From Plutella xylostella (lineage: Eukaryota; Arthropoda; Insecta; Lepidoptera; Plutellidae), in assembly GCF_932276165.1 (NCBI RefSeq), contig NC_063999.1, positions 9,178,501-9,242,500 of the forward strand: a DNA stretch of 64,000 bases, given 5' to 3'. Shown in pieces: positions 23,201 through 38,200 of this stretch. The notes beneath the pieces are model-generated. The model searched no databases. It saw only the letters and a program-made list of their open reading frames with translations, and was not told where the DNA came from. Position numbers and translations under genes: made by a program. How positions within the stretch are numbered: position 1 is the stretch's first letter; every line of letters begins with the position of its first letter.

Positions 23201-26200
23201 CCAAACGAATATTATTACTTTGTATAAACCTATGCCATAGCATTATTAGGCTATTCAAGATTTGGCCATACCATTATTAGGCTAAACAATGTTATGCGAA
23301 ATAACTTTTTACTAAACCAGATTTATGCCATACGATTTTCGGCGTAACGAGACTTTGACCAAACGTTACTATGCAATACGAGATTAGGCAAAAAAATCTT
23401 ATGCCAAAAAAGGTAGAACCGCTGGAGGCGCTTCCCCATGGCAAAGGGAGGATCCTCCGACCGTAGGAACCAAGTGTAGGTTTCATCAAAATCGGTTAGT
23501 GAGTTTTCAAGATATGGACGTGGAAGTGCTATGATGTGATACTTTATGGTGATAGCTATCACCAAAGAGGTTTATGAGATATATTTTTTCTGAGGTCAAT
23601 GACTGTCACGATGCATCTGTCACATTGACTGATTTTCATTCGACTTCTTTGAATGCTCGAATGCGCTCATATGTTCTCAGTCTCAGTGTAATTTGCTTCT
23701 ATTTCTTATCTACATCTTGTTATATTTGTTAAGTTTCTGTTAGGTTTTTCCTTGTTGACTTTTCGCGTTGTGATCGTTTGTTGATTTTTATAAACGTTAT
23801 GGAGCCTCAACCTGGCCCTTCCCGGGAAACAGCCCCAACTGACAGACCACAAGAGTCAGACTTTCTCTCTCCCAGAAAAAAGCGTCCTCGTGGTTCTTTT
23901 GCGCCAAACGAAAAGACCATCATTCTAAATATTTACAAATATAATATAGAAAATTGGCCGGAAACAACTGATTGGAGTGCAAAGGAATGTGCTAAAAAGA
24001 CTTCCGAGATGATTGGCCTGAGTCTGTCAAGTGTCTATAAAATTATCAAAGAATATAAAGACACAAAAGAGTTTCAGAAACCGAAAAAGAGTGGTCCGCA
24101 ACTATCTTTCATACATAAATTTGATGACTTTACTTTTACGACAATTCGACGAAAGGTTCACGCGTTTTTCTACAGGAACGAAATTCCGACTATTGCAAAG
24201 GTAACGTTATTGCTAAGTAATTCTTTAACTCCTCGATGCTAATATGCTCCCAGTTTAAAACTATACGTGATCCTTTGTTACTTGTCTACATTTAAACTGT
24301 AATGTAAATGCTTATTTCAGATTCACCAAGAGATAGCTGGTGATCCAGACATACCTGTTATGTCAAAATCAACATTAAGAAATGTCTTGAAGCATTTAAA
24401 TTTTAAATACGCAAGTCGTAAACGGCGAAGTACGCTAACAGATCGCGATGAGATAATATTATGGCGTCAAAAATACTTGCACCAAATTAAACAACATAGA
24501 AGAGAAGGCAGGTTTATATATTACCAGGATGAAACGTGGGTAAACGAAGGCAAGTATTGATTACTAATGTGTTAATTTACTTTTAATAACCTATTTTCTT
24601 TAAGAACTATGTTTTCAAACTATTAGTCGGCACTCAAATTTTGTACTTATTATGAACTTACTGTCGCCTAAATGAATAAAATAGATAAATTTATATTTAT
24701 ATGTATATAACTTTCAGGACATACCGTCAATAGAGTGTGGTGTGATACCAATATTCAATCTTCACGGCAAGCTTTCCTCGATGGGTTGACAACAGGGCTT
24801 AAGGCACCCACAGGAAAAGGGAGGCGGCTTATTATTAGTCATATAGGGAGTGAAGAAGGATTTTTGGAAGATAACATATTGATTTTTGAAGCAAAAAAGG
24901 GCTTGGCAGATTACCACAGGGAAATGACTGGGGAAGTATTTGAGGAGTGGTTCATAAAAATACTTGAAAAATTGAAACCCAACTCGGTAGTAGTTTTGGA
25001 TAATGCTCCGTATCATTCAAGGAAGGTTGAAAAAGTACCAACAAGTGCATGGAAAAAAAGTGATATCCAAGCGTGGTTGACCTCAAAAAATTTAAATTTT
25101 GAAGAAAAAATGTTAAAGGTGAATTTGTTGGAAATTGTGGGTCAGGAGAAACACAAATACCAAAAGTGTATAGTGGACGAAATGGCCGCAGCACAAGGCA
25201 TCACTGTGCTTAGACTGCCCCCATATCATTGTGAGCTAAACCCAATAGAATTGGTGTGGGCTCAAGTGAAGGGGCATGTCGCAAGACACAACACAACCTA
25301 CAAAATGGCGGAAGTTAAAAAACTACTACTAGAAGGTATAAAAAATGTTACTCCTGAGAAATGGCAAGCATGCATCAGCCACACAATAAAAGAGGAAGAT
25401 AAGATGTGCACTCTCGACGATTTTATCGACAGAGTTACAGAATCTCTAATAATTAATGTCAGCGATGCTGATGATGAAGATACTGATGATGATGATGATA
25501 ATAGTGATGATTAGGTAGAGATTTTAATAAACAAATCCATCATCATCCATCCATCGTCATACCTATAGCAGTTCACTGCTGGACGTATTCCCTCCCAAAG
25601 CACGCCACTGGATTGGACAGACTCTGCAGCTGGGTAGAAACAACTTCCAATCAGAGGTCAATAGAAGAATACAATTGGGCTGGGCAGCATTTGGCAAACT
25701 TCGTCAAGTCTTCTCGTCGCCCATACCACAAAGTCTCAAGACGAAAGTCTTTGATCAGTGTGTCCTACCGGTTATGACCTATGGGGCTAAAACGTGGACA
25801 CTTACTGTGGGACTGGTTCACAAACTGAAGGTCACTCAGCGAGCTAAGGAAAGAGCTATGCTTGGAGCTATGCTTGAAAGATCGCATCCGGAACGAAGTA
25901 ATCTGACAGAGAACTAAAGTCACCGACATAGCTCACCGAGTTAGTAAGCTTAAGTGGCAATGGGCTGGTCACATCTGTCGAAGAACCGATGACCGATGGG
26001 GTAAACGTGTTCTGCTGTCTTACTCCCAGCGATGAGTCGCTGACACAATTTCACCTGTATCGCTAATTTGGTACCACCACCGCACATTTTAGACTCACAG
26101 TTTGCTGTGACGTCACGCAAGCCAGTCAGTGCACACAATACAATTTTATAGAGCGACATCTCTTTTTTTTACCTCTATTCAAATACGAACGCAACATCTC

Positions 26201-29200
26201 CCTGACATCGGCGCGGCTACCGTTTCAAAAATAATTACTAGTTGTTTTTAGATATATTTTCTACGACAGCGATAATTATATAAGATAATTGAGATTATCT
26301 TTAATTGTATTTTTCACTGTTTGTAATATATTTAGGTAGGTACGGTAATTATTTCTCACCTTAGGTAAATCCCCTTTTAATTTGGAGCGCCGCACTTAAT
26401 AAAATGGATACAGGGACTAAAAAAAATATATTATAGTCTCAGATGTCCAGACTCGTATTGAAAAAGTGCCCAGCCCAAAAAGGTTTGTGATCTCTGATTT
26501 GTCTAAAATTGATAACTGTCAGAATTCCGTAAGATTACTAATAACAGTGTAGTTAGTAGTACTTATAAAGTTCTATTTCGATGGATAGATATATACACCA
26601 TCGTCTGCGACGAAAATTCTTTTTTATATTCGATATCTTTTTAAACATCGAACATAAATTATGTATTGCAAAAAGAGACAGCGCGGCCGCTGTAATTATT
26701 TCGACGTCTGCCATTGCCGACACTTGAAAGCGACGTGAGTGGTAGGGCAGTATGTAAACACACACTATGCACACACTCCTCTCAATCCTGCTGCAGCAGT
26801 ATTTAGGGACTTATCGCCGGTAGCGCGAGGGGCAGCGGCAGGGGCTGAATGTAAATGGGGTAAAAGACGTTCATCGTATTCACGTCAAAAAACGAAAAGG
26901 TAAATTTCAAATGCGTTTTTCTCAATAAGGGGCCGTCCATTAATCACGTGAGGCTCAAAGGGGGGGAGGGGTATGGAAAACCTCACGAAACATCACGAAG
27001 GAGGAGGGGGGGTCTCGTTAGATCACATGCACCACGACCCACTGCTGGGGCACGCGTCTCCTTCCAATGAAGGAAGGGTTTAGGCCTAGTCCACTACGCT
27101 GGCCTAGTGCGGGTTGGTGGACCCCAACACAAGCAAGCTTGTGCTGAGAGAGTTGTCGGGTAAGTGGGCAACCCGACTGTCAGATGTTTTCGAGCCGACT
27201 GCTGCCGAAGCAGCAACCGGGACCCACGGCTTAACGTGCCGTCCGAAGCACGGAAGCGTCCATGCAGAAAAGAACCACTTGAAATTGGTCACCCATCCAA
27301 TGGCTGACCGTGCCAGTTGTTGCTTAACCTCAGTGATCAGTTACGATCACTGAAGCCCGCTCGACTACGGACGCTTCACGTGTACATACAGACATCACGT
27401 GTATTATTTTTTTGTCAAAAAGCGCTAGGTATTTCTGAAACGAAATTTTGAAAGGCGCAAAAATTTGAACGATTTGTAATATGACCTTGATTGACTCGCC
27501 CGCCGTTGCAGCAACGAGCTCCCGGCGCGCCGCGAAAGACTTGATCTTTCAGCATCTACAGGGTGTTGCAAAAAGGGTTTACTAAGCGGAAACTTACATG
27601 TGCAGCATGGTATATTCTATTATATTCTATTCTCTGTGGGGGTGTAAGTACCTGCACCTGGCTCTCTCGAGTGGAACATTTATGCATGTCCCCAAGGTCT
27701 AAACTGCCTTCCTAAGCTTGGACCATTTCCCACCACGCTGGCCCACTGCGGGTTAGTGGGTTCACATATCTAGATGTGCTAGATCTAGATATGCAGGTTT
27801 CCTCACGATGTTTTCCTTCATTGTAAGAACGATGGTATACGTTGTACTTAAGTTAAAATAACTCATTGGTACATGTCAGCGCCGGGATTCGAACCCGCAT
27901 CTCTGGCGTGAGAAGCGGGCGCTTACCCGACTGAGCTATTTTGGTATATGTAAACCCGAAAATGAAAACAGAATTTCAAAATTCGCGAAAAAAATTATCA
28001 TTTCCCTTAGAAACTATGTTGGTCACGTGACTTTTTACTATGGAGAATGACTTTTTTTTTCGCGTATTTGGAAATTATGATTTCATTTTTGGGTTTAGAT
28101 ATATACCACGCTGCACATGTAGGTTTCGGCGTAGTACCTATATCCTTATTACCCGACTACCGAAGGAGGAGGGTAATGTTTTTCAATTGTATGTTTGTAT
28201 GTATGTATGTATGTATGTATGTCTGTTTCTTTGTTTCCTCCTGTAGCCTAAACGGCTTGATAGATATTGATGTATGAGGTATCGTTAGAATCGTATTGAT
28301 TGCGATCGCCTGCGATACTTTCCATTAACATTGGGGCTTGTTTTCATCTTTTTAGCGTGCAGTCAGGTTTTTTTTTGTTTATAATTATATTTTTTTTGCA
28401 ACTGTATATCTTCGTTCTCTCATGCCTCATAATAATAAAATTAATACCAGGATATGCTGTAGTCAAGGACTACACATCAGAATATGTTTTATCAATGGCC
28501 GCTCTGGGTCATGGCGCCATATAAATTTGGCTATTCTCCTTTCCTCAAAATGTGTGTTTCAAATGCGTTAAAATAATCGATTTTCAACAACATAAATTCG
28601 CGCATCTTTTGTATGTTAACATTTATTTAATTTTGTGTTTTTTATAGCTTGAAGGGACTCGGTATAATCGAATCGAAAAGCTTCGGCTAACTATATCGCT
28701 TCTGCAACACCATGTACTTATATGAAGTGGTCACTGTTGTGAGTTACACATAAATAAAAGTAAGTACCTACCGGGTAAATAATTGTTTTCTTCAACGCCA
28801 TAATTAAGATTCTTTAGATCCGGTCCCTTTGGTTCTGCGTAATATTGAATATGATCTGTAGTTAATCTGCAACATAAAGTAAAATAACAGACAATGTTGA
28901 TTAAAACTATCGTCCTACTTATCTCTAGGTACGCTGCGAAGGTAGTTACCTAGTGATGTAACGAATTTGTGTTTTTGGACATTCGCGAATGCGAATGCGA
29001 AAATCTGATATCAACATTCGCGAATGCGAATATTCAGTTTGTGTTCCAATTTGGCGCCATTTGTTTGGTTTGGTGGCAGTCAAGTACTGAACGAATTACG
29101 ATCCGTTCTAGGCGCATTCCGAATCAGACTAGCCAATACTAGTCGCAGTTTTCTTTTAAAAGTAGTTATACCTACTTTAGTTAGCTCCATAAATGTTACG

Positions 29201-32200
29201 ACACATTGCAACTGTATGCGGTTTCAGAGGACGACTTACACGAAACATTTAAACGTATTTAAATCTATGGATGTCTTGCTCTAACACTACAGGGTTATTG
29301 GTAAGTTGAGTCAGGCCCTTTCAAGAGGTGATAGAGGAAGGGGTTCCGCTCATCTCGCATAATCTTTATTGACCAAAACTCATTTCGCATAACTCGTATG
29401 GTCTAAACTTTTTTGGCCGAACCATCACTTTGCCAAGACTTATGTGGCATAAGGCTCGTTTCGTCTAAAACTCTTTAGGCACAATCTTTGAACACCTAAG
29501 TTTCGTTTGCTCAAATTTATGCTCGTCTATACCTATGTATAATCTTGTTTCTCCTAATGTTATCTTAATAAATAATATATTAAGTATGTAGTAAATGTAC
29601 AAATTGTGGTATTTTTCTCCTACATCCCGAAAATCAAGATATTGTATGATCAAAAAATCGAAAGTTAACGACCAATATAATTATTACAAACCCCATGAGA
29701 TCGAAACCTAAAAATAGGTGCGACGACGAGCAAAGCGAGGAGGAGCGTGTTAGGTGCACATGTTCATCAAAACCAAAGCGGAGCGCAGCGAAGCGGAGCG
29801 GAGCGTTTTCCAAACAGCGGAAACAATACAAGGCACCAGTTTGCGCTATGTAGGGAGACGCTCCGTCAAAGTTAAAGCCAAACGAATATTATTACTTTGT
29901 ATAAACCTAATAAACCTATGCCATAGCATTATTAGGCTATTCAAGATTTGGCCATACCATTATTAGGCTAAACAATGTTATGCGAAATAACTTTTTACTA
30001 AACGAGATTTATGCCATACGATTTTCGGCGTAACGAGACTTTGACGAAACGTTACTATGCAATACGAGATTAGGCAAATAAATCTTATGCCAAAAAAGGT
30101 AGAACCTAGAGGAAGACATTGAATCGACGAATCCTATCATGCATTATCCATAACTTAACCATTTCTAAAATATTTAATATTTAAGCTTTTTTATATTTTG
30201 CAAAAATGTTTAAGCTTAAAACCAAAAATAAAAAAATACTAGCTATATTTTATAACTTTTTTGGTTGTTTTGCATACCTTAATAAAATAATCAAATGTGA
30301 CTAAAATTAGACACAAAAAAACCTTGCTATATTTCAATATTTTTTTTTGGTTGTTTTGCATTAGTAATATCTCAATAAACTAATTAAAATAATCAAATGT
30401 GCTTTATTCGACTTAAATTAGACACAATACCTAAAAATAGATAAACATTTTATAAAACATTCAAAACGTAAAAACAAATAAGTTAAATTAAATAAGAATG
30501 TCATATACGTCACTGACGTGTTCGCGATAAGGTGCTCGCTTGTTTAGATCGAGTCATAAAAATCAAAACAACGTTATCAAGTCATAAAAAGTTTAATAAA
30601 CAAATAATCAAGTGACAATTGTTTACATCAAGTGTTATCTTAGTGCATAGTGGCGTATTACTAGGATATCTTTGCAAAAGTGATCAGTGAATATATCATT
30701 ACAATCATTTTTTGTGGGTGTATACCGAAAACGCAAGTTGTTCTAACAGTTTGTGTACCCTGCATGCGCAATTAGTAAAATAATCACAAATAGTTGTCAG
30801 TGCCATCTGGGTTTCGTCAGAAAACGCAATTTTGTAGTGCCGTCTAGCGCAACACACTTATTAAGTGTAGCTGGGTCTGTCTGTCTGCCGTGCGCGCATA
30901 TCATAAAAAATTGTTGTACCTACGCAATGACTAAATGCGGAGGCTGTAGCAAACACATACCGCGGGGCGATGTGACTAAATGCGCGAAATGCTCCAAATG
31001 CGTTACTGTCTATCACCCGTACTGCCTAAAGGGGGGTGATCAAGATGCGCGCCCTGACACCTGGCTGTGCCCTGCGTGCGCCCCGGCGCCGGCAGCCGCG
31101 GAGACCATCCCCGCCTCCCCCCTCACACGGGCAGTGTCGAGCAGCCCGGACGTGCCCGAGCTGGTCGTGGCTGAGGACCGGCTCAACTCCACGGCGAACG
31201 ACACCACCGAGGAGTTCAAGGTGGAACTCGGGCTCGAGATGCGGCTCTTCCGCCAGGAGCTGACAGCGGTCCGACAGGAGATCCAGATGTTCCGCAGTGA
31301 AATGATGGAGATGAAAAACTCCTTCACTGCAACAGATCAGCGTCTCAACACACTGGACTCGCGAGTGGACTTGCTGGAGCAGCGGCTCACGGAGGGGACG
31401 GGCTCGCGGCTCGAGGCTGTCATAGCAGAATTGCGACTGGAGCTCAATGAGAAAGACCAGGAGCTACTTGAGAACGACGTGGAGGTGACAAATCTTCCGG
31501 AGGAGAACGGAGAAAACCCCATGCACCTGATACTGTCAGTGGCATCAAAGCTCGGGGTCAACCTGCACGAGTCAGACGTGGTGAGCGCGGAGCGTGTTGG
31601 TGCGAGGAACAGGTGGAGCCGGGCGCAGGGCGACAGCGGGGAGGGCGCGGGCGCGAGGGCGGGCCGGCCGCGGCCGCTAGTGGTGCGGCTCACGCGACGC
31701 GCGGTGAAGGACGAGCTGATGACTGCCGCGCGCGTCCGCCGCGGGGCCACTTCAACCGACCTCGGGCAGTCCTCCGCGCCGCGTCCCATCTATGTTAACG
31801 AACGCCTGACGAAAACCAACCGCCAGCTATTCTACCAGGTTCGGGAAGCTGGCCGTAGGCAGTCGTGGCGATTTCTCTGGACCAAAAAAGGCCGCATCTA
31901 CGCACGCCAGGGCCAGGACACTCCGCGACACTGGATACGCACTGTTCATGACATTGCTCGTGTGTTTGGTGTCGCTCCGACGACTGCCTCGAACGTTTAA
32001 CTACAGCAAAATAACTTGTCATTACACTATCGGCCTTCCTACCTATACTTATAAGATGCCTTATTGTTGTATTCCATTACAGACACAAATTGTTTACATT
32101 ATGTGCGTAGCTAGTACATTTTCTTGTTTTGTACATAAAATTGAACCGTTATCTCTTAACTATAGGAGCCTCGTTATGTCTGAGAGAGTTTTATGTTGGT

Positions 32201-35200
32201 CTTATTGTTTCGGTAATGTTTGTAGCTATGGGCGTCATCGATACCTGTTATATTATCATGTTTCAAGCACTAATCTAAGAGTTACCTCCGTGTCTATTGT
32301 GTGTTGTTGCCCGGGACCGACCGCGGCGGCGGCAAGCTGTTGTTTAATGATAGCCGAACGTATTGTACGACCCGTGAAATATATATTATACACCCTTATA
32401 CATACTTACACATGCCTATACATACACATAAATATTCACATTCCCAAATGCATATTTATTTCCAACATCTATAACATATCTGAATCGCTTACCTATAAAA
32501 TACATGTAAATAAAAATGAAAAAACATAAGCTATTTACAGTTGGTATTTTTAACGCGGGATCCCTGTCAACCGGTCATGATGAATTTATAGCAACTATGC
32601 AACGATATGGAGCGGATATAATAGCGATCAACGAGACATGGCTTAAGGAGGGCACGACAGACTGTGCCCCGGTAGTGCCCGGGTACAAGCTGCGTCACGT
32701 GCCGCGCCCGCCCGCCCTGCGCGCTCGCGGCGGCGGCGTGGGCTTCTACATCAAGGACGGCATCACCGCGCGCACGAGGAAGCACCCTGTGTCGCCCTCG
32801 GTGGAGCAGATGTGGGTTAGCTGCACTGTCAACTCCATCAAGTTACTCATCGGAACCGCGTACAGGCCAGAATGGTTAGATATTAACACGTTCTTCGATT
32901 CTCTAACGGATTCGATCACCTCTTTTTCTGGCTATGATCAATTGTTACTGATGGGAGACTTCAACATAGACTTGTTGACCAATAATAACAAGAGTACCTT
33001 ATTCAGGGATTTCCTACGTAGCGTTGGTTTAACACAAACAGTACAGGAACCTACCCACTTTGCCAACGACAGCAGCGAGACACTAATAGATATAGTTTGC
33101 TCAGATACTGAAATTAGCCATACTAAAGTTGACTATATTCCTACACTAGGTAGGCATGCATTTATTACAGCAATATTAAATATTAAAAAACCCAAAATCA
33201 TACCTAAAATTATGACCATTCGACCTCTAGGCAACATACTTTGGGACTTCTTCAATAATGATTTAAATAATCTCGATTGGGAAAGTATCATGCAAATTAA
33301 CGACCTAAATGCAATGATAGATAATTTCAATAACATGGTTCACCAATTGTTTAATCTTCACGCGCCAGAAAAGCAGATATGTATCAGAGATCCCGGCTAC
33401 CCGTGGATAACTGACAACATAAAATATATGATGTACTTGCGAAACGCAGCATTCAAAAAATATAAATTAACCAAGTCGGAGAGTAATAAAACCTACTACC
33501 TTGAATTAAAAAAACTAGTGAACTCGTCGTTAAATCAAGAAAAACGCGCCTATTTTGAATATTTTATAAATAACAATAGCAAAAACTCAGTCTCACTCTG
33601 GAAGAATCTTAAAAAAACCGTACTCAGAAATCATAAACAAACTGACCTGCCACCGCAATTTAATGACCCTGAGGCGATAAATAAGCACTTTTTAGATTTA
33701 CCTACTAAGGAGGAATTAAATTTTTCTGACTTAGCTAATTTTGAAACCAGTAGATATGGTCAATCTAAATTTCAGCTTCATTCTGTAGATAGTAAAACCG
33801 TACATAAATGCATTAATCACTTAAAATCTAACGCACAAGGTATCGACTGTATTTCTCTTGACATGATCTACCTCACCCTTCCGCGCACGCTGAATGTTAT
33901 TACCTACATTATAAACTATTCTTTGACAAACTATACATTCCCGGAACTTTGGAAAACTGCTATAATTAAACCTATACCTAAGACATCGTGTCCATCTACG
34001 GTAAATGAACTGAGACCAATTAGCCTACTCGTATGCCTGTCAAAAATACTAGAAAAAGTCGTAAGGGATCAGATGAGCAAATACATTGAATGCAATAATA
34101 TTCTCCCCACTGTCCAATCAGGGTTTAGGAAATTTCGCAGCACGTCAACGGCTCTCCTTGACGTAGTAGACAATATACTATGCTCCCAGGACAAAGGCCA
34201 GGGCACTATCCTCACACTTTTAGACTTCTCACGTGCCTTCGATACCATTAGTGTCCCTCGCCTCCTAGCTAAACTGACCTACTATGGATTTGAAGCCGAT
34301 ACAGTGAGATGGTTCTACAGTTATCTTAATCAACGATCTCAGATTGTAAAGCTCACTAATATCAATGGTGAAACGCAAATCTCATCACCCAGTCCAGTGA
34401 CGAGAGGAGTCCCGCAAGGATCAATCCTTGGTCCCCTTTTATTTATCTTGTACGCTAGTGACATAGTAGACTGCATTAAAAATTGTAAATATCACATCTA
34501 CGCTGACGACCTGCAAATTTACCTTTCATGCGTCCCAGATGGCACTGAAGAAACAGTAAGACTAATAAATGAGGACCTAAACCAAATAGTGGCTTGGTCT
34601 AAAATTAATTCTCTCCTACTGAACCCGATTAAGTCGAAATTTCTTATAATAGGCACAAAACAACAGGTACACAAAATAAAATCCCATAACCCAGATATTA
34701 AGGTGGCCGGAGAATCTATTCAATTAGTAAGCGAGGCTAAAAATCTCGGCATCAATTTCGACTCTAACCTACGCTTTGAGAAACACATTTTAAATTTAGT
34801 ATCAAGCTGTTTTTATAGATTAAAAGTTCTTTATCGTATAAGACCATACATAAATCTTGAAGTTCGTGAACAATTATGTGAAAGTTTAGTTCTATCTAAA
34901 CTAAACTATGCAGACACCGTTTACGGCCCCTGTCTCTATGGCAAAACGCAACGTCTCCTTCAGCGTGTTCAAAATGCTTGCGCACGGTACTGCCACAATA
35001 TCCCTGCACGATGTCACGTGACACCTTACATAAATAAGTCGAATATTTTAAAATTAGCAAGCCGTCGGCATCTCCACTTTGCTTGCCTCCTATATGGTAT
35101 CATACAAAAAAGGGTGCCTGAATATTTGTATAACAAGTTACGGTGGTCACGTGACTTCAACTCTCACCGCACCAGGGCGTCCTCGTACTTGCTCCTGACT

Positions 35201-38200
35201 CCACAGCACAAGTCTGCAGCATTCATGGGCTCGTTCTCCTTCAACTCCACTCATTGTTGGAATAGGTTAGATCCAAGTCTGCGCGACCTGAAAACCGTGC
35301 AATCATTTAAGACTAAGCTCAAAAAATCCTTGCTAGCAAAACAAAAGTCTGATTGATAGCAGTCGTCCGAGTTTCTCATGTCATATACCTACAAATAATT
35401 TCATTTTCAAATATCAATATATACCTATTATTATTATTATTTTTTTGTTAATCATAGTTGTTTTTGTCTCCTGCCACACGCCATGTTTGTTTAGTTTTAT
35501 TATATATCATACAGTAGGTACTTATGTATATTATACACTCGCACTAGGCCACCGTGGTGGACTAAGCCTAAACCCTTCCTTCATTGGAAGGAGAACCGTG
35601 CCCCAGCAACGGGGAAGTGATGGGTTGTGATGATATACAGTTAAAGTAGGTGTATCTACTTACAACAGTGTTATTCGCGACGTGCAGACAGAATATTCAA
35701 ACAACATCCCTCCATATTTGTGTAATTACCTACTACATAAGTAGTGGTTCGTTATGTTCGCAGCATAAATTCTGGAATAAATGTACACAAGGTCAAAAAA
35801 GAATAAAACCACCGTGTCTAAATAAATTCCATGAAGGTAAATATTTAAATAACATGACTGTAAGCATTTATTATGAAATATATGACTACTTACCTCATAC
35901 ACATAACTTCTTATTACTTATAATTTATTAAAGTTTAACATTTCACATTTTTCACATCGTATTTCATACTTTATTCAATAATTTAGCACGTAGTGAGTGT
36001 GCAGCGCGGCAGCGTCGCGTGATCTGTATCTGAAAGCCGCGTGCCCGGGGACAGGGAACTGAAAACACGAACCGGTTTGAACTGGAATGTACCTGCAAAC
36101 CTCGGGTTCACAATGGCAGCTGTGGTGTACGCTCACTATCAGAACATGCATAGGTACACACACATATAATAAATATATTTAATGTATTTATTAGGTCAGT
36201 GGCATCACAGGGGAAGCGGCTGAAAATCAGCGCGGTAGTAGGTATAAACCCCTATCACCGCATAAGCTGAGCCGCCGTCCGTTTCGGTGCTTGGCAACAC
36301 ACACCTAAGTACCTATTGTTTTTGTTTCATTTGTAGTTGTACAGTCCAACTGAAAAGTATTTTTCATTGTAATTAAAAGTTAGGATCCACTTTCGTTTTC
36401 AGGACCTTGTACTGTACCTACCTTGTTTTTATTTTATTTTTTGTGTACTTTTTACTTTTTTTCTGTTTGTTTTTGGTGTGTGTTTGCAGTGCACTGAATA
36501 AACATTTTCTTTCTTTCTTTCTATATGCATACACTATTTGTGCGTACTAATCGCGTATACTTTCAAGTTGGGATTTACTGAATCGTTCTTGAAAATATAC
36601 ATTGCTATTACGCACATTGTTTGATTGGCGTACTTGTCGCATATAATTTATACCTACATGCTGATTCTGATTTACTTAACTATTTCGGTAAATGTACATG
36701 ACTACAATTTACTTGTTCTGCCTGTCATACCTATAGAAAGTTAATAAATAAAGATTAACAAACTCTAATTTAATTGATATAAACAGCCATTATACTTGCA
36801 AGTAAGAATACTAATATCTTATTATTTATATGAATTAAGAGTAATACCTACTACACTCACGAGAAATAAAAAAGTTCCAGTGACGATAGCTCCTGAACCA
36901 AAAAAACTAGCTTAATGACGCCGTCGGCAATATTAAAGTACATTTAACAACGCATCAAAATATTATTATAACCAACTAAAAACGTAAATTTTGATCAAAT
37001 TCTAAATGAAATGTTTTTAAAATTGGGGTCATTTGGTGTTGACATTTTGCAACTTGGACTTATTGATTGCTCGTGAGTGTATTAGGTACCCTATAAACCT
37101 ATTAGAGACATATTTTTCATCAAGCCTACCCTGTCTATCTATGGGTATTAAATATAAAAACCTACTAGCTGGTAACTAATCACATATAGTTTCAAGTGCT
37201 CCCATTGCCGCTTGGCACTTGAAAATATACACGATTAGTACGCAGTGGTAACGGCTGCAGTATATTTTCAAGCCATAATTTTGGCCCAACTTACTTGAAA
37301 ATATACGCTATTAGTGCGTAATGGCCTTGTATACTTTCAAGTAAATCATGGCACCATTTTAATTTGAAACTATACGTGAGCAGTCCCACCCTCTGCGTTC
37401 TGGCCTTGTATAGTTTCAAAACACGCCTCGGAACCCGATTACCTTTCTAAACAAATGTAGTATTTACTTACTTGTAGAAAGGTAACTACAGGTATTAAAG
37501 TGTAGATACTAAGGGTATACTAAGCCGAAAGGGGATGACTCAAGGGGTTATTCTGAACAACTTTTGTTCTACGAGTTTTGCAAATTCGCGAAAAAAAATA
37601 TTCGTTTTCCATGGTAAAAAGTCACGTGTCATCAAAGTTTCTATGAAAAAGGTTTTTTTTGTTAATTTTTAAGTTTAGGTTTTTTTTGTTAAACAAGTGA
37701 GACAGGGGTTCACCCTGTCTCACTTGTTTTTACCCGACTGCCGAAGGAGGAGTGTAATATTATTCGATTGTATGTATGTATGTTTGTAAGTATATTTTTT
37801 GGTAGCCGAATAATATATTTTTTTATTTTTAGGGTTTCGTACCTTAAAAGGAAAAAAGCAACCGATAGCCTCCTGACACCTGGCGTGCTATGAGTAGGAC
37901 ATTGAAAAAAAATATAATATATACTTAAAAAATACGTATATTCAAAGTTTTATGGAGTATCCCTGTTTTAAGTTTTATAAAGTATCTATCCCTTAAACAA
38001 TTTGTTCTTTGACAAAGTGACAAAACAGTTCAGTAGTTAAAATTATTTATTTTTTTTCAATTTAGGAACTGTGCATACATTTATACCTCTCGGGGTCAGG
38101 AGGTTTAAGATCTCTTTGTTGTCCGTCTGTCTGACTGACTGTCTGTCACCGCCCTTTTTCTCAGAAACGGGTAAAGATATCAAGCTGATATTTTCCATAG

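Larger units (their letters stand above)
30490..35645 (+). mobile_element. Apparently full-length two-ORF LINE (CR1-like group)
   Basis: Holds an intact ORF1 with a PHD-type finger (30927-32000) and an intact ORF2 with endonuclease and reverse transcriptase (32516-35356). A likely 5' UTR starts near 30490. A 3' part at 35540-35637 matches the 3' tail of the 5S-SINE. Codon composition of the two ORFs is GC-rich in places against AT-rich surroundings. It sits antisense in intron 3 of the ALDH-like gene. Exact ends and target duplicate were not determined. Confidence 0.75.

Noticed and set aside
22957..23280. ORFs of 65-67 aa repeated in three copies of the 9-bp-TSD element
   Set aside because: They cross the GCGGAGCG-rich block and the repeat arrays; no protein domain, and their ends differ between copies.
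35975..36163. GC-rich minus-strand exon of the ALDH-like gene
   Set aside because: No splice pair with correct phase, and the gene closes in phase without it.
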